Shown one piece after another: positions 1-9,020 of a DNA stretch of 64,000 nt. This stretch comes from Bacteroidales bacterium. GTDB lineage: Bacteria > Bacteroidota > Bacteroidia > Bacteroidales > UBA932. The notes beneath the pieces were generated by a model that saw only the letters and a program-made list of their open reading frames with translations, searched no databases and was not told the origin of the DNA. The DNA lies in assembly GCA_017454265.1 (NCBI GenBank), contig JAFTDJ010000025.1, positions 20,633 through 84,632 on the forward strand, given 5' to 3'. The translations under genes were made by a program, and so were the position numbers. Position 1 is the first letter of the stretch. Each line of letters begins with the position of its first letter.

Positions 1-2008
1 ATTCGTCCATACCGGTACGCAGATTGTCCACCGTGCTCTGACGGGGGTCTCCGAGCACGAATTCGGAGTCCTCGGGCAGCACGGAAACGTCTATCCTGTA
101 CATGTCCGTACCGCCGCTGGAGTAGTGTACAACCCTCCAGATATGGTCCAGCCGCCATGCTTCTTTTTCGTCCGCAGGAACAAGCTTAAGGTCCGCATCA
201 TACCTGGTACGTGTGTACTGGTCGTCGTTCACGAACACATAGCCCCAGTGATCAGGGGTCGTATCGCCGGTCACGCCGGTCCAGGTGTCTGGATTAGGAG
301 TCGCATGCAGATAGAGCCCCGGGTTCTGGACTATCTTAACGTGCTTGTCGTACTTCTCCATCCATGCTTCGCGGCTGTCGGCATGACCTACGTCGAAAAC
401 TATGGTATATGTAGAATAATCAAAGAGATCCGTGGTGTAATCATTGTTGAGCGTGTGGGAATAGCGTATGACTCCCCCTAAATCCTGAAGCCAGTCTTTA
501 CCCTCATCGGCGGTGCCTGCGTTAAGCGCGATGCGCTGCTCCTCGGAAAACTCGAGATAGTAGCTTCCCTCGGGATATATGTCGTCGTAAGTATCATCGT
601 CTGAATAACTTACCCGCTTCACATCGCCTTTGTATTTACTGTTGTAGCCCACGGAAGGACTCTCGCCATAATAAGGGCGGGTAACGTGCACATTCTTGAT
701 GGCGATGGGGTTGCTGGTGGTATAACGGACGTCTATGCCCTGCTGGTTATAGAGATAGTACTCCTCCTTTTCTACGGAAAGGTAGCGGGCATTTCCTATA
801 TTGGCATGCTTCACCACCACGTTCTTGTCTTGCCAATACACTATGAACAATTCGGCGTTGAGGGCTACGGCAGCCTCGTCGGTATCAGCGCCCAGCACGC
901 CCACGCCCACATCGTAGTGATACCAGTTGTTGCGGACAAAGCTGTTGGCAAATTCACCTCCGCGACGGTCTTGGGGAATGAGAATCTTGTAGTAGAACTC
1001 TTTCTGTACGGCGGATATGCCGTTGCCGGCCTTGCGGTCCCAGGGAAGTACGAGCTTAAGGTAAGGCTCCCGGGAGCCTTCCTCGGCAGAACCTGTCGTC
1101 CAATGATAGGGATAGGTGTACATAGGGAAAGTCTGGAAATACTCGCCCTCTTTGTCGAAGTACAGCTCCCCTGCGCTGTTGTAGAAATACAGGGGGTAGT
1201 CGCCGTACGTGAGGTAATCGGCGTCGGTCGGGGCATCCGTACCTTCGGAGCCGGCGGGAGCGCCGCCGAGCTGCACCTTGCGCACTCCGTCAACAAGGTA
1301 TATGCGCATTTCCTGGGGACGCGGCGTCCATACCTCCATTATAGGGTTGCCCTCGCCGTCGAACCGGCCCGAATCCATTTCCACCTGCTCCTCCATTTTG
1401 ATGCCCACGGTAATCTTGCTGGCATAACGGAGAAGGCCCACAAGACCCTGTGAAACCACTTTCTGGCTGCGGCCGGAAAGGGTAATCGTAGCGGAACCGC
1501 TCATCATAAACTGGTCCTGCCTGTGGTTGGTGTAGCTTACGTTCACGAACTCGGTAGAGACCACCTGACGCTTGATATTGTCCAGCGACGTATCCTCCAG
1601 GCCGTCCAGAAGATCTTTGGGGCCGTTTGCAATGGCGAATACGCTCGCCTCCGTAGTCTCCGACTGCACTGGGAAAATCTGGTAGTTCACCTGATTGGTG
1701 GTAAGTTCTATACGGAAGACGTCGTTTTCCCGCTTGCCGGATTCCTTGCGCACGTGATAGCTCGCATTCTCGAAAGTTGCGCCGCCGGGATAGAAGTAGA
1801 AATCCACCCACGAAATTACGTTTTCGTGGTAGCTGTTGTCTCCTGCCTGCACGCCGTCGCTGCCGGCCTTGGTGGGGTCGGTCGGCTCCATGCAGGCCAC
1901 GCCCAACTCTATCACCGGGCCGTCCCATACCGTCTCCGGCACTTCCTTGCCACAAGAAGAAAGCACCAGGCAGCATATCAGCAGGCAGTATGAAAGGCGT
2001 TTTATCAC
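1..2008 (-). CDS. Large fimbrial-operon lipoprotein, distal gene (partial, runs off window start)
   Basis: An open frame of 669 codons reads without a stop from a GTG at 2008 to the window edge, so the C-terminus is missing. The start is fixed by overlap: GTGA joins this GTG to the TGA of the upstream gene, as expected of translationally coupled genes. The N-terminus is a lipoprotein signal (MIKRLSYCLL... with LVLSSC, Cys19), so the protein should sit on the outer membrane or cell surface. The mature part is long, Tyr/Asp/Gly-rich, apparently beta-structured, with no catalytic motif I recognise. Its position last in an operon of Mfa1/Mfa2-like genes suggests a fimbrial tip or adhesin-type minor subunit, but that is inference from context. 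A DUF4906-type fimbrial protein is one possibility I cannot confirm. Confidence 0.75.
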   Translation of the reverse strand, partial: MIKRLSYCLLICCLVLSSCGKEVPETVWDGPVIELGVACMEPTDPTKAGSDGVQAGDNSYHENVISWVDFYFYPGGATFENASYHVRKESGKRENDVFRIELTTNQVNYQIFPVQSETTEASVFAIANGPKDLLDGLEDTSLDNIKRQVVSTEFVNVSYTNHRQDQFMMSGSATITLSGRSQKVVSQGLVGLLRYASKITVGIKMEEQVEMDSGRFDGEGNPIMEVWTPRPQEMRIYLVDGVRKVQLGGAPAGSEGTDAPTDADYLTYGDYPLYFYNSAGELYFDKEGEYFQTFPMYTYPYHWTTGSAEEGSREPYLKLVLPWDRKAGNGISAVQKEFYYKILIPQDRRGGEFANSFVRNNWYHYDVGVGVLGADTDEAAVALNAELFIVYWQDKNVVVKHANIGNARYLSVEKEEYYLYNQQGIDVRYTTSNPIAIKNVHVTRPYYGESPSVGYNSKYKGDVKRVSYSDDDTYDDIYPEGSYYLEFSEEQRIALNAGTADEGKDWLQDLGGVIRYSHTLNNDYTTDLFDYSTYTIVFDVGHADSREAWMEKYDKHVKIVQNPGLYLHATPNPDTWTGVTGDTTPDHWGYVFVNDDQYTRTRYDADLKLVPADEKEAWRLDHIWRVVHYSSGGTDMYRIDVSVLPEDSEFVLGDPRQSTVDNLRTGMDE

Positions 2009-3543
2009 AAGTAGAAATGGTATATCTGGTCTATGCACTCAGACGCACCGGAAATCTCGCGGTCGTCGGGGGTGTAGGCCTTGAAGGAGAGGGTTATGGT
2101 CTTGTCTTTGGTATCACCGGTATAGGAACGGTTGCGGTCTATGCTTATATCTATGCGTCCGCCCAGATGTGAAGGGTCTATGGTAACCTCCGCAGGAGTA
2201 ACCGAGAAGGCCGCGAGATCCGACGCCGAGCCTTCGGGAATAATTTCCAGCTTTCCTCCCTGTGGAGTCGTCACATACAGGAAGCCTTTCGCCGGCCTCT
2301 GGGTATCCAGGAACACGTTGAACTCGTTCTTTCCCAGAGGGACGATGGTGGCCGAGTTGTCCTCGACTGTAAACTTCTGGGTAACCTGGAGGGAGGATGT
2401 GTCGAACTCGATGGTATATTTGTTCATATCCCAGGGCAGCACGCTCACTGCAAGCTGAAGCGTACGGTTGCTTATGAAGTAGCCGTACAGCGTCCAGGTG
2501 TGGTTGCGGGCAAAATCTCCCGGAGCCGCCATGGAAAACGGCATTGTCTTGTTCTCCGTAACGTCGGGGTCTCCGTCAAGTCCCTTGGTGGTGATGGAAT
2601 AATACACCGTACCGGTAAGCGCCTTGTCGCTCTCCCGCAGATAGTATGTGCCGCAATCGGTAAGGCTTCCGTTCAATATGCCGTAGTTTATCAGCCTCTC
2701 ATAGGTGGGGCCGTCCTGGCCTGCATAGGAATACAGTTCCGGGGAATCGCTGGACGCCAGCTCGGCGCCCTCCGGCCACGGGGTCTCCATCGGGGCGGAA
2801 ATATAATCGTCCGGAACCACATGACAGGCGTCCGGAGAAAAGACATACTCGTTCTGCGGAATCTGGTCTCCGTCCAGGACCACCTTCTGTATGGCAAATA
2901 CCTCTTCCGTATTACCTTCCGTGTACATCTGGCTGAAGATGTAGCGAAGCTTGGACACAGCATGTCCCACGGAAACGGTAGATACCGTGAGCGAAGGCTC
3001 CTCGCCGCTGATTTCACGGTTCAGTCCCACTCCGCTCATGGGAAGTCCCTTGGCAGGCACGGATGTAACCGGGCTCACGGTGCTGAAAAGGGCGTCACCG
3101 CCAAAAACCGCAGCGCTCAGCTCGTCCCAGAGAGCCTCGTCCCGGTTGGCGCTCTGAGCAAGCGTGGAGCCAATGGAACCGCCGTTTACCAGCACGAACA
3201 CATCTACCCTGGGGCGGGTGAGCAGGAACTGGCGGGTCACGGGCAAGGCGTACTTGCGCACACCGCCTCCGGAAGGAAGGTTGGCCTCGTCGTCGGTGAT
3301 AAGAGGATCCGTTATGAGTTCCTTGGTCTCGTGGTTGAAAACCCAGATAGACAGGTCGTAGATGCCGTTTTCCGCTTCCGAAGCAGGAACCTCTCCCTCA
3401 ATCGCCCTGGTGGCGTCTGATGCCTGCGGGAACTCGATGGCAAGATTCAGTTTGGGGCAGCCGTCCGTATCAGGCTTCTCGTAGATACAGGAAGCCGTCA
3501 GCATAAGCGCCGCAATAAGCCATATGATTCTCTTGCCCACCAT
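2005..3543 (-). CDS. Fimbrial minor subunit-like lipoprotein
   Basis: 512 residues with a lipoprotein signal (LMLTASC, Cys19) followed by CIYEKPDTDGCPKLNLAIEF, a pattern common just after the lipid-modified Cys in Bacteroidales FimB/Mfa2-like and related fimbrial subunits. A Thr-Arg (TRAI) near residue 45 could be the proteolytic maturation site that fimbrillins use before strand exchange; this is inference. The last third (from about residue 395) looks like one or two Ig-like beta domains. It overlaps the distal gene by GTGA and lies one base after the 623-residue fimbrillin gene, so it belongs to the same transcript. Probably an accessory or tip-proximal fimbrial protein; the precise subfamily is unresolved. 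Confidence 0.65.
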   Translation of the reverse strand: MVGKRIIWLIAALMLTASCIYEKPDTDGCPKLNLAIEFPQASDATRAIEGEVPASEAENGIYDLSIWVFNHETKELITDPLITDDEANLPSGGGVRKYALPVTRQFLLTRPRVDVFVLVNGGSIGSTLAQSANRDEALWDELSAAVFGGDALFSTVSPVTSVPAKGLPMSGVGLNREISGEEPSLTVSTVSVGHAVSKLRYIFSQMYTEGNTEEVFAIQKVVLDGDQIPQNEYVFSPDACHVVPDDYISAPMETPWPEGAELASSDSPELYSYAGQDGPTYERLINYGILNGSLTDCGTYYLRESDKALTGTVYYSITTKGLDGDPDVTENKTMPFSMAAPGDFARNHTWTLYGYFISNRTLQLAVSVLPWDMNKYTIEFDTSSLQVTQKFTVEDNSATIVPLGKNEFNVFLDTQRPAKGFLYVTTPQGGKLEIIPEGSASDLAAFSVTPAEVTIDPSHLGGRIDISIDRNRSYTGDTKDKTITLSFKAYTPDDREISGASECIDQIYHFYL

Positions 3544-3544
3544 T

Positions 3545-5416
3545 CTATTCCAGCATTATAGTTGTAGGAGAAGACAGAAGCCAGTTCATCTGAGCCTGAA
3601 CGCCGACTACAAGCTGCGGAAGGCCCAGGTCGGGAACGGCGTTATAGGCGCCGTCGAGCGAATTGATTACGCAGGTAACAGTCGTTACATGGTCCTTGAC
3701 CACAACGCTGTCGAAAGCACGGGGAGGCTCCGGCAAAGTGAGTTTTCCCACCATATAGAACTTGCGGCCCGGAAGAATACGGCCGTCGGCACCGTAAAAG
3801 GTTTTTCCGCTGTCGTTCCTGAATTCAAGAGTAAAATAAACCTCCCTGTCTGCAGGCGTCTGGAACGAAAGTGAACGTATTGGAGCTGATGTGTCTGCAG
3901 TCAGGTAAACACCCGGAATCTGGTTGTCGTACAGATAGTACTCACCGTCTTCTGAAAAGACCGGAGTAAAGTCGTAGGTCTGGGCATACTGCCCGCCAAG
4001 GATGATTCCCGTAACCGGCAGGTTTTCCCCGATGGCGTCCACAGTAGTCTCGGGCAGACCGTCGTTGTCTTGCAGTTTGGCCTTGCCGGCCTTTATGGTG
4101 GCTCTTATCAAGCCGACGGAGAACTGGACTGGTTCCACCAGGGCCACAGCTTTTGTCTTGCTCGACACCGTGGTGCCCTGCGTGAAGCGGGAAAGGATGT
4201 CGGACCAGTTTACCGAACTGCTTCCGATGAAACTCTGAAGCACATCCTCGTCTTCAGAGGTACGTATGCCTGAATTTATATAATAGCACAAGGAAGGAGG
4301 GAAACAGTAGCGGTTCATGGGAGCCATGCCTTCAACGCCGTTCATCAGCGGAACCACAAAGCCGGCGGGAGTCCAGCGAAGGACGGCACAGCCTGACGGA
4401 AGTCCTAAATTCTCAGGGTAAGACCGCACGGCCTGATCTGCAAAGTACACTTCAAGGGCGTCGTCTTCTATTTCCAGCAAGCCGTCGGCCTTGAGCGCGG
4501 CAAAGCGTCCAAGTACATCTTCCTTGAGCTGGTTGTACAAATCTTTGTAAAGGAGCAGGGTACCGTCGGCCTTACGGGCTTCGTATGCCACCCCGGCCTC
4601 AACTACCTCGTACTCGTTTACATTGTGACTCTCGTAATTCCGGAGCATGCCGTACAAACTGGACAAAAGGGATTCCACAAGGGGTGCGGAACCGGGAATC
4701 ATGGCGCCGTCGTTGGTAATCTGCCTGTAGGCCTCACGCAGGTTGCTGTCGCCCACGCTTTCGTTCCAGTTCAGGCTCACCGTAGTGGACAGCCCGGCGC
4801 CGTAGAACGCTTCCACCTCCGTGGGCGCTCCAAGCATTATACCGTTCAGCACGCCGGCAATCTTCTGCGCCGGTTCCGGCACGTCGTCACCTTTCATCAT
4901 GACATCCGGGGCGAATCCCAATTCGGCAGCAGAGAGCTTGGTAACTGTCTGGAAGCCTCCGCTCCTCAATACGGAGCCGTTTATCTGTTTGAGCACCGTA
5001 GCGTCAATCTGGGCGCCGTCTGCATTTACCGCCCGCCCGTACAGCAGCACATCGGAGCATTTCTTGGGAATGTAAACACCGGTGGAAGCATAGAGGACGG
5101 AGCCGCTGTCGTCGCTGCCTGCGCCGGAGACTATGCCCGGCAGACGGATAATTCCGGTGAGGGACGGATCAGAAGAAACAGCCTCCGAAGAAGAGAAGGG
5201 GACGAGACAAAGGTCCGTTATACCGCGGAACACAGGCTCAACATCCAGCTCGGTGAGCAGATCCACGTCCGCCTTGGTGGCGGCTCCGGAGCCCACAGAC
5301 AGCGACAGCCTCACAGACTGTATTCCGTCTCCGGCGTCGTCGGTGTCCTGCCATACCGAGCAGGACGCCAGGAGCGCCAGAAGCAAAACCGTATGATACG
5401 CCCTGTACTTCATCAC
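3545..5416 (-). CDS. Mfa1-like fimbrillin (second structural subunit)
   Basis: 623 residues, lipoprotein signal with LALLASC (Cys19). The C-terminal end, AYNAVPDLGLPQLVVGVQAQ followed by a short hydrophobic strand, matches the conserved end of the Mfa1-type major fimbrillins (Fimbrillin_C), the region involved in polymerisation. The neighbouring 811-residue protein ends with the related AYVTMPDLRSSQITLGLVID, so the operon encodes two paralogous structural subunits. Such subunits are exported as lipoproteins, cleaved after an Arg and assembled on the surface by donor-strand exchange (known for the family; the cleavage site is not identified here). The start overlaps the upstream gene's stop by ATGA. 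An alternative start (second Met) shifts the N-terminus by one residue. Confidence 0.8.
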   Translation of the reverse strand: MMKYRAYHTVLLLALLASCSVWQDTDDAGDGIQSVRLSLSVGSGAATKADVDLLTELDVEPVFRGITDLCLVPFSSSEAVSSDPSLTGIIRLPGIVSGAGSDDSGSVLYASTGVYIPKKCSDVLLYGRAVNADGAQIDATVLKQINGSVLRSGGFQTVTKLSAAELGFAPDVMMKGDDVPEPAQKIAGVLNGIMLGAPTEVEAFYGAGLSTTVSLNWNESVGDSNLREAYRQITNDGAMIPGSAPLVESLLSSLYGMLRNYESHNVNEYEVVEAGVAYEARKADGTLLLYKDLYNQLKEDVLGRFAALKADGLLEIEDDALEVYFADQAVRSYPENLGLPSGCAVLRWTPAGFVVPLMNGVEGMAPMNRYCFPPSLCYYINSGIRTSEDEDVLQSFIGSSSVNWSDILSRFTQGTTVSSKTKAVALVEPVQFSVGLIRATIKAGKAKLQDNDGLPETTVDAIGENLPVTGIILGGQYAQTYDFTPVFSEDGEYYLYDNQIPGVYLTADTSAPIRSLSFQTPADREVYFTLEFRNDSGKTFYGADGRILPGRKFYMVGKLTLPEPPRAFDSVVVKDHVTTVTCVINSLDGAYNAVPDLGLPQLVVGVQAQMNWLLSSPTTIMLE

Positions 5417-6453
5417 ATTACAATTTCGTGTTCCATGCCGGGGGTCCAGTCGAGGGTGACGTTCACCACAACGCTGTGGTCCTCGGTATCTATGGAGCCG
5501 TCGTCGAAGACATGCACCTTGATAATCCTGAGCTGCCCCGGGGTGATGGGCTTGCGCACGCCGAGCTCGTTCCGGGTCACCGCTCCGTCATGGGTGGTGG
5601 CATAAACAAGGAACCACCACATTGCCTTGTCGGGGCTCTCCTCCACGTCGGGGTCGGGGGTCTGGATTATGAGCCTGGTCTGCGGTTCCGGCACGTGTGA
5701 AGGGAAATTCACACAGGCGTAGCACACCTCCGTCCCCGTGCCTTCCTCCGGCACCATGTGCGTAGTGCGGAATACGGGGGAGGAGTTGAAGCTGTAAGTG
5801 CTGTCTGCCATGTCGAAGTCGGTGGCAAAGCCGGTGGCATACACCCGGAGGTCTTTAATGCGGCTGCCCAGCGTGTCGAGCACCAGGGCCTCGGCGCAGT
5901 TGGCCATATACAGGCTCACGTCGAACTGCTGGTCCTCTCCTTCCTTGATATGCATTGGGAGACGTGCCGTAAAAATGCCGGTGGTGTGGGGGTCCAGAGT
6001 GTCGGCCACCGCCTGGTGAAGCCGGGCGGAATGGCAAAACCCGTCGTCCTCTATGCGGATGGAGGAATCTACGGTGATGTTAGCCACCGCCAGATGCATG
6101 TAGTCGCGCACAGGGATGTAGAGGGTATAGCTGGACTCCCTGGCATCCATGATATGGTATTCGTGGTGCAGGCGCACCGAGTCGGCGGCGACGTCGTAGA
6201 ACGAGAGGTCCACGTCGTGGGCGAAATCTGTAAAGACGTCTTTGAGGTAGGCCTGGAGGGCCGTGGACACGGAGATGTCTGCGGCAAGGCTGAGCTCGGT
6301 CTGCAGCTGGGTACTCATGTTGGTAACCAGCTGCAGGCTGTAGTTCAGGGTGTGGTCCTTTCCGCAGTCGCTCATGTCCTCGTCCACCAGTGCGCATCCG
6401 GCCAGGGTGGCGGACACGAACAGGAGGCCTGCCAGTGCAAAGCGCCCAGACAT
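5413..6453 (-). CDS. FimB/Mfa2-family fimbrial anchor lipoprotein
   Basis: 346 residues with lipoprotein signal VSATLAGC (Cys20), then a DCGKDHTLNYSLQLV segment and two beta-sandwich-like halves. This is the size and arrangement of the FimB/Mfa2 family, which caps and anchors the growing fimbria in the outer membrane and limits its length (family knowledge, Porphyromonas gingivalis Mfa2). In P. gingivalis mfa2 likewise follows mfa1 directly. Here it lies six bases after the 811-residue fimbrillin and overlaps the next gene by ATGA. The C-terminal VVNVTLDWTPGMEHEIVM resembles the final strand pattern of fimbrial subunits. Confidence 0.8.
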   Translation of the reverse strand: MSGRFALAGLLFVSATLAGCALVDEDMSDCGKDHTLNYSLQLVTNMSTQLQTELSLAADISVSTALQAYLKDVFTDFAHDVDLSFYDVAADSVRLHHEYHIMDARESSYTLYIPVRDYMHLAVANITVDSSIRIEDDGFCHSARLHQAVADTLDPHTTGIFTARLPMHIKEGEDQQFDVSLYMANCAEALVLDTLGSRIKDLRVYATGFATDFDMADSTYSFNSSPVFRTTHMVPEEGTGTEVCYACVNFPSHVPEPQTRLIIQTPDPDVEESPDKAMWWFLVYATTHDGAVTRNELGVRKPITPGQLRIIKVHVFDDGSIDTEDHSVVVNVTLDWTPGMEHEIVM

Positions 6454-6459
6454 TTCGCT

Positions 6460-8895
6460 CTATTCGGTGCCTATGTTCACGTTGAACTCAAGTCCGGACT
6501 TCCAGGACATGTCTATCACAAGGCCCAGGGTAATCTGGCTGGAACGGAGGTCAGGCATGGTCACATAAGCATGCTTCAAGGCGTCCTTGCCCAGAATAAT
6601 GTCGGCGGTTGTCACGTAATTCTGCATGAACACGCGCGGAGCGTCAACGGTGCTTCCGTCCTGGGTCTTGTAAGGAGGATAATTGTAATTGCTCATGCCT
6701 GCAAGGTTGAATCCGTCGGGCTTTCTGGCCGTCTTCATGTCAAGCTTGCCGATAAGATAGAAAGTACCTCCGTTACGGACGAGGTTCAGCTCTCCCCAGA
6801 AGTCCTTGCCGGTATTGTTGAGGATTTCCACGGCCACATACACGTCAGACTGCTTATCCGCAGCAAGGGTGGCGTCGTAGTTGTCCCAGGCAAACGTATA
6901 GATAGGGTCGTTCTGACGGCCGATTATGTAATCGTTGTCACGAATAACCTTGTCGTATATCATCTTGTCGAACTTGTTGTTGTTGAACAGGATGGCTCCG
7001 CCCTGGTCGTCGGTGTAGAGCTGCTGTTCTTCGTCCCATTTCCAGACAACGTTTATGTCGTCTGCTGCGCGGGTGTAGTCCCAGCACACCGTATTAGGCT
7101 GGCCGCCGATGATGATACCTGTAACTTCAAAGCCTCCGCTGATGGCTCGGGTATTAACTTCAATTTCATTGTCCGCCTCACCGTCATGGATGTAGGAATT
7201 GTTGTCGTACAGCTTGGTGACGCCGGTAGCATAGCGCACATTGGTCTTAAGAAGGGCGGTTCCGTAATTGATATGGTTCTTCATGGCAACGCTGCGGGTG
7301 GTGGAAACAACCTTTCCTTCCTCCCAATCGTTCCATTGGCTTTCACTATCCCAGGCGCTTACAGAAGCCGGGAACGTCTCCACGGCATTGTTGGAAACCC
7401 GGATAGGGGAATTGCCATAATACATAAGCTCGGGCGGATAGCGGTAATTAGCGATGGGGAAAGTCGCTTCGCCCATTCCGTATGCCGGAATATCCGTAAC
7501 GTAGGAAAATCTGTCTACGCTTTTTTTAGCGGCATCAATGTCATTCACTACAGTACATCCAAGGCAGGCGGCACCATAAGGAAGGCCGATGTTCACCGGG
7601 AAACCGGGATTGTCTCCTATGGCGAAGAAACTTTCGTCAAACAAATCGATCTTACTTTTGTTTGCAGCCCAATCCGACGGGCCTCCGGCCAGTTCGGCTA
7701 CGGTCAGGAACCTGGTCAGATCTACGGAAGTGACATCATAAACATCTCCGTTTTTCTTGGGCATGAAGTACAGGACGCCGCTCTGATACAGGAACATCTG
7801 GTCCATCCTGCGAATGATTTCCTGCGCCATAAGCTTGGCAACATGCTCCTCCCAGCCAGTAGGGTCGGTATTGGCTATCCTGAGCAGGACGGTGTAAAGG
7901 TCGTCCATGGTACGGATGAGCGATGCCGCGGAGCCGGCACGAAGTTCCTTGTACTGGTCTCTTGATACAATAGTGGTGAGCACGGAATATGCTTCTCCGA
8001 GGCTCTCGCCGAGCGGAGACAGATCCATGTCGGGCTCAGGAATCCCGGAAGGGTCGAGGCCTTTCTTGTAAGCATAATCGTACATCTGTCCGAACTGCTT
8101 CCAGGATATCTGTCCGCGATGGAAGGTGTAGGTTGTGGCACGGTCTACACTACGCGTAGCTCCGTTTACGACACCCGCGGTATCGGTGGGAGTGTTGGCA
8201 TCTATAGGCCACCAAAAGCGGTAGCTCCTGTCCACGCTGCCTGTAGGATTATTCCAGAATGACGTTTCCTTTACCAAGCCTGCGGACACAAGGTTGTTGA
8301 GGCAGCGGGTAAAAAGGAAGGCGGCACCATCGAACGCATCCTGTGAAGTAAGGCGGCTCACCAGTGAGAACTGGATGGTGCTGATGTCGTTTACATCCCC
8401 TGTGGTAGTCACGGCTCCCTGAAGGTCGTTGGAGGCGTCTTTCTTGGCTTTGCCGTACAGCACCATGGCGTTGGTGTTGAGCGGGAGGGCCAGCGAAACG
8501 GAACGGGAGGAAGAACTGGAAGTTACGTCACCGGCGTTCATCAGGTTGCCCAGGTCGAAGTCACGGGTAGCGGGGAATTTTACCACATTGCCTTCGGCGT
8601 CACGCTCGGAGGGCATATAGTAAAAGTTCTTTTCCCCAAGGTTATAGGCAAGAAGGTGCACGGCTTCCATTCCGAGGAATGTAGGGTTGTCTCCTGCCTG
8701 CGCAAACTCGGGCGTAGTCTTCGTGGACGCGTCGTTTGTAGCGGGGGTGGAGAGGTTGAGCACAAAGTCAGCCTTCACCGTATTGGCATCGGCATCGTAG
8801 GTGGGATTCACGGTAGCCACCGGTTCCCTTTTGCAGGAGCTCAGGGCAAGTACCGCCATGGCGCAATAAACAAAAGCACTGAGATGTTTTCTCAT
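6460..8895 (-). CDS. Mfa1-like major fimbrillin, first gene of fimbrial operon
   Basis: 811 residues, larger than typical Mfa1 (about 560). Lipoprotein signal with VLALSSC (Cys21), a low-complexity Thr/Asp/Ala stretch after it, and a long beta-rich body. The end, KHAYVTMPDLRSSQITLGLV, followed by IDMSWKSGLEFNVNIGTE, is the diagnostic C-terminus of Mfa1-type fimbrillins. It is the promoter-proximal gene and is therefore probably the most abundant subunit. The likely promoter is the TACCTTTG box at 8946-8953, with a 12-base poly-G upstream on the coding strand. The start ATG at 8895 precedes the signal peptide directly, so no alternative start is needed. Confidence 0.85.
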   Translation of the reverse strand: MRKHLSAFVYCAMAVLALSSCKREPVATVNPTYDADANTVKADFVLNLSTPATNDASTKTTPEFAQAGDNPTFLGMEAVHLLAYNLGEKNFYYMPSERDAEGNVVKFPATRDFDLGNLMNAGDVTSSSSSRSVSLALPLNTNAMVLYGKAKKDASNDLQGAVTTTGDVNDISTIQFSLVSRLTSQDAFDGAAFLFTRCLNNLVSAGLVKETSFWNNPTGSVDRSYRFWWPIDANTPTDTAGVVNGATRSVDRATTYTFHRGQISWKQFGQMYDYAYKKGLDPSGIPEPDMDLSPLGESLGEAYSVLTTIVSRDQYKELRAGSAASLIRTMDDLYTVLLRIANTDPTGWEEHVAKLMAQEIIRRMDQMFLYQSGVLYFMPKKNGDVYDVTSVDLTRFLTVAELAGGPSDWAANKSKIDLFDESFFAIGDNPGFPVNIGLPYGAACLGCTVVNDIDAAKKSVDRFSYVTDIPAYGMGEATFPIANYRYPPELMYYGNSPIRVSNNAVETFPASVSAWDSESQWNDWEEGKVVSTTRSVAMKNHINYGTALLKTNVRYATGVTKLYDNNSYIHDGEADNEIEVNTRAISGGFEVTGIIIGGQPNTVCWDYTRAADDINVVWKWDEEQQLYTDDQGGAILFNNNKFDKMIYDKVIRDNDYIIGRQNDPIYTFAWDNYDATLAADKQSDVYVAVEILNNTGKDFWGELNLVRNGGTFYLIGKLDMKTARKPDGFNLAGMSNYNYPPYKTQDGSTVDAPRVFMQNYVTTADIILGKDALKHAYVTMPDLRSSQITLGLVIDMSWKSGLEFNVNIGTE

Positions 8896-8945
8896 AATCC
8901 AAAAACTTATAATTACAATTTTTATAATTTTCTGTGTTCAAAGAG

Positions 8946-8953
8946 CAAAGGTA
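8946..8953 (-). promoter_or_regulatory. -7 box of the fimbrial operon promoter
   Basis: TACCTTTG on the minus strand, matching the Bacteroidetes -7 consensus TAnnTTTG, about 50 bases before the fimbrillin start. No good TTTG lies 19-20 bp upstream (the sequence there is TAGTATAC), so the promoter looks weak or activator-dependent. Confidence 0.6.
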
Positions 8954-8978
8954 AGCATTTTTTTAAATAAGTATACTA

Positions 8979-8990
8979 CCCCCCCCCCCC
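8979..8990 (-). repeat. 12-base G homopolymer upstream of the fimbrial promoter
   Basis: Twelve consecutive C on the plus strand (12 G on the fimbrial coding strand), starting 25 bp upstream of the -7 box, directly behind where a -33 element should be. Tracts of this length are prone to slipped-strand length changes. Position suggests promoter phase variation; the exact length should be treated as uncertain because homopolymers are error-prone in sequencing. Confidence 0.75.
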
Positions 8991-9020
8991 ACTCTTTTTA
9001 GGGGCGAAAGGGTAAAAAAA

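Noticed and set aside
5758-7965. A 735-codon open frame on the plus strand
   Set aside because: Antisense to the fimbrillin and Mfa2-like genes; no signal peptide, no motif, no promoter, and composition mirrors the opposite strand.
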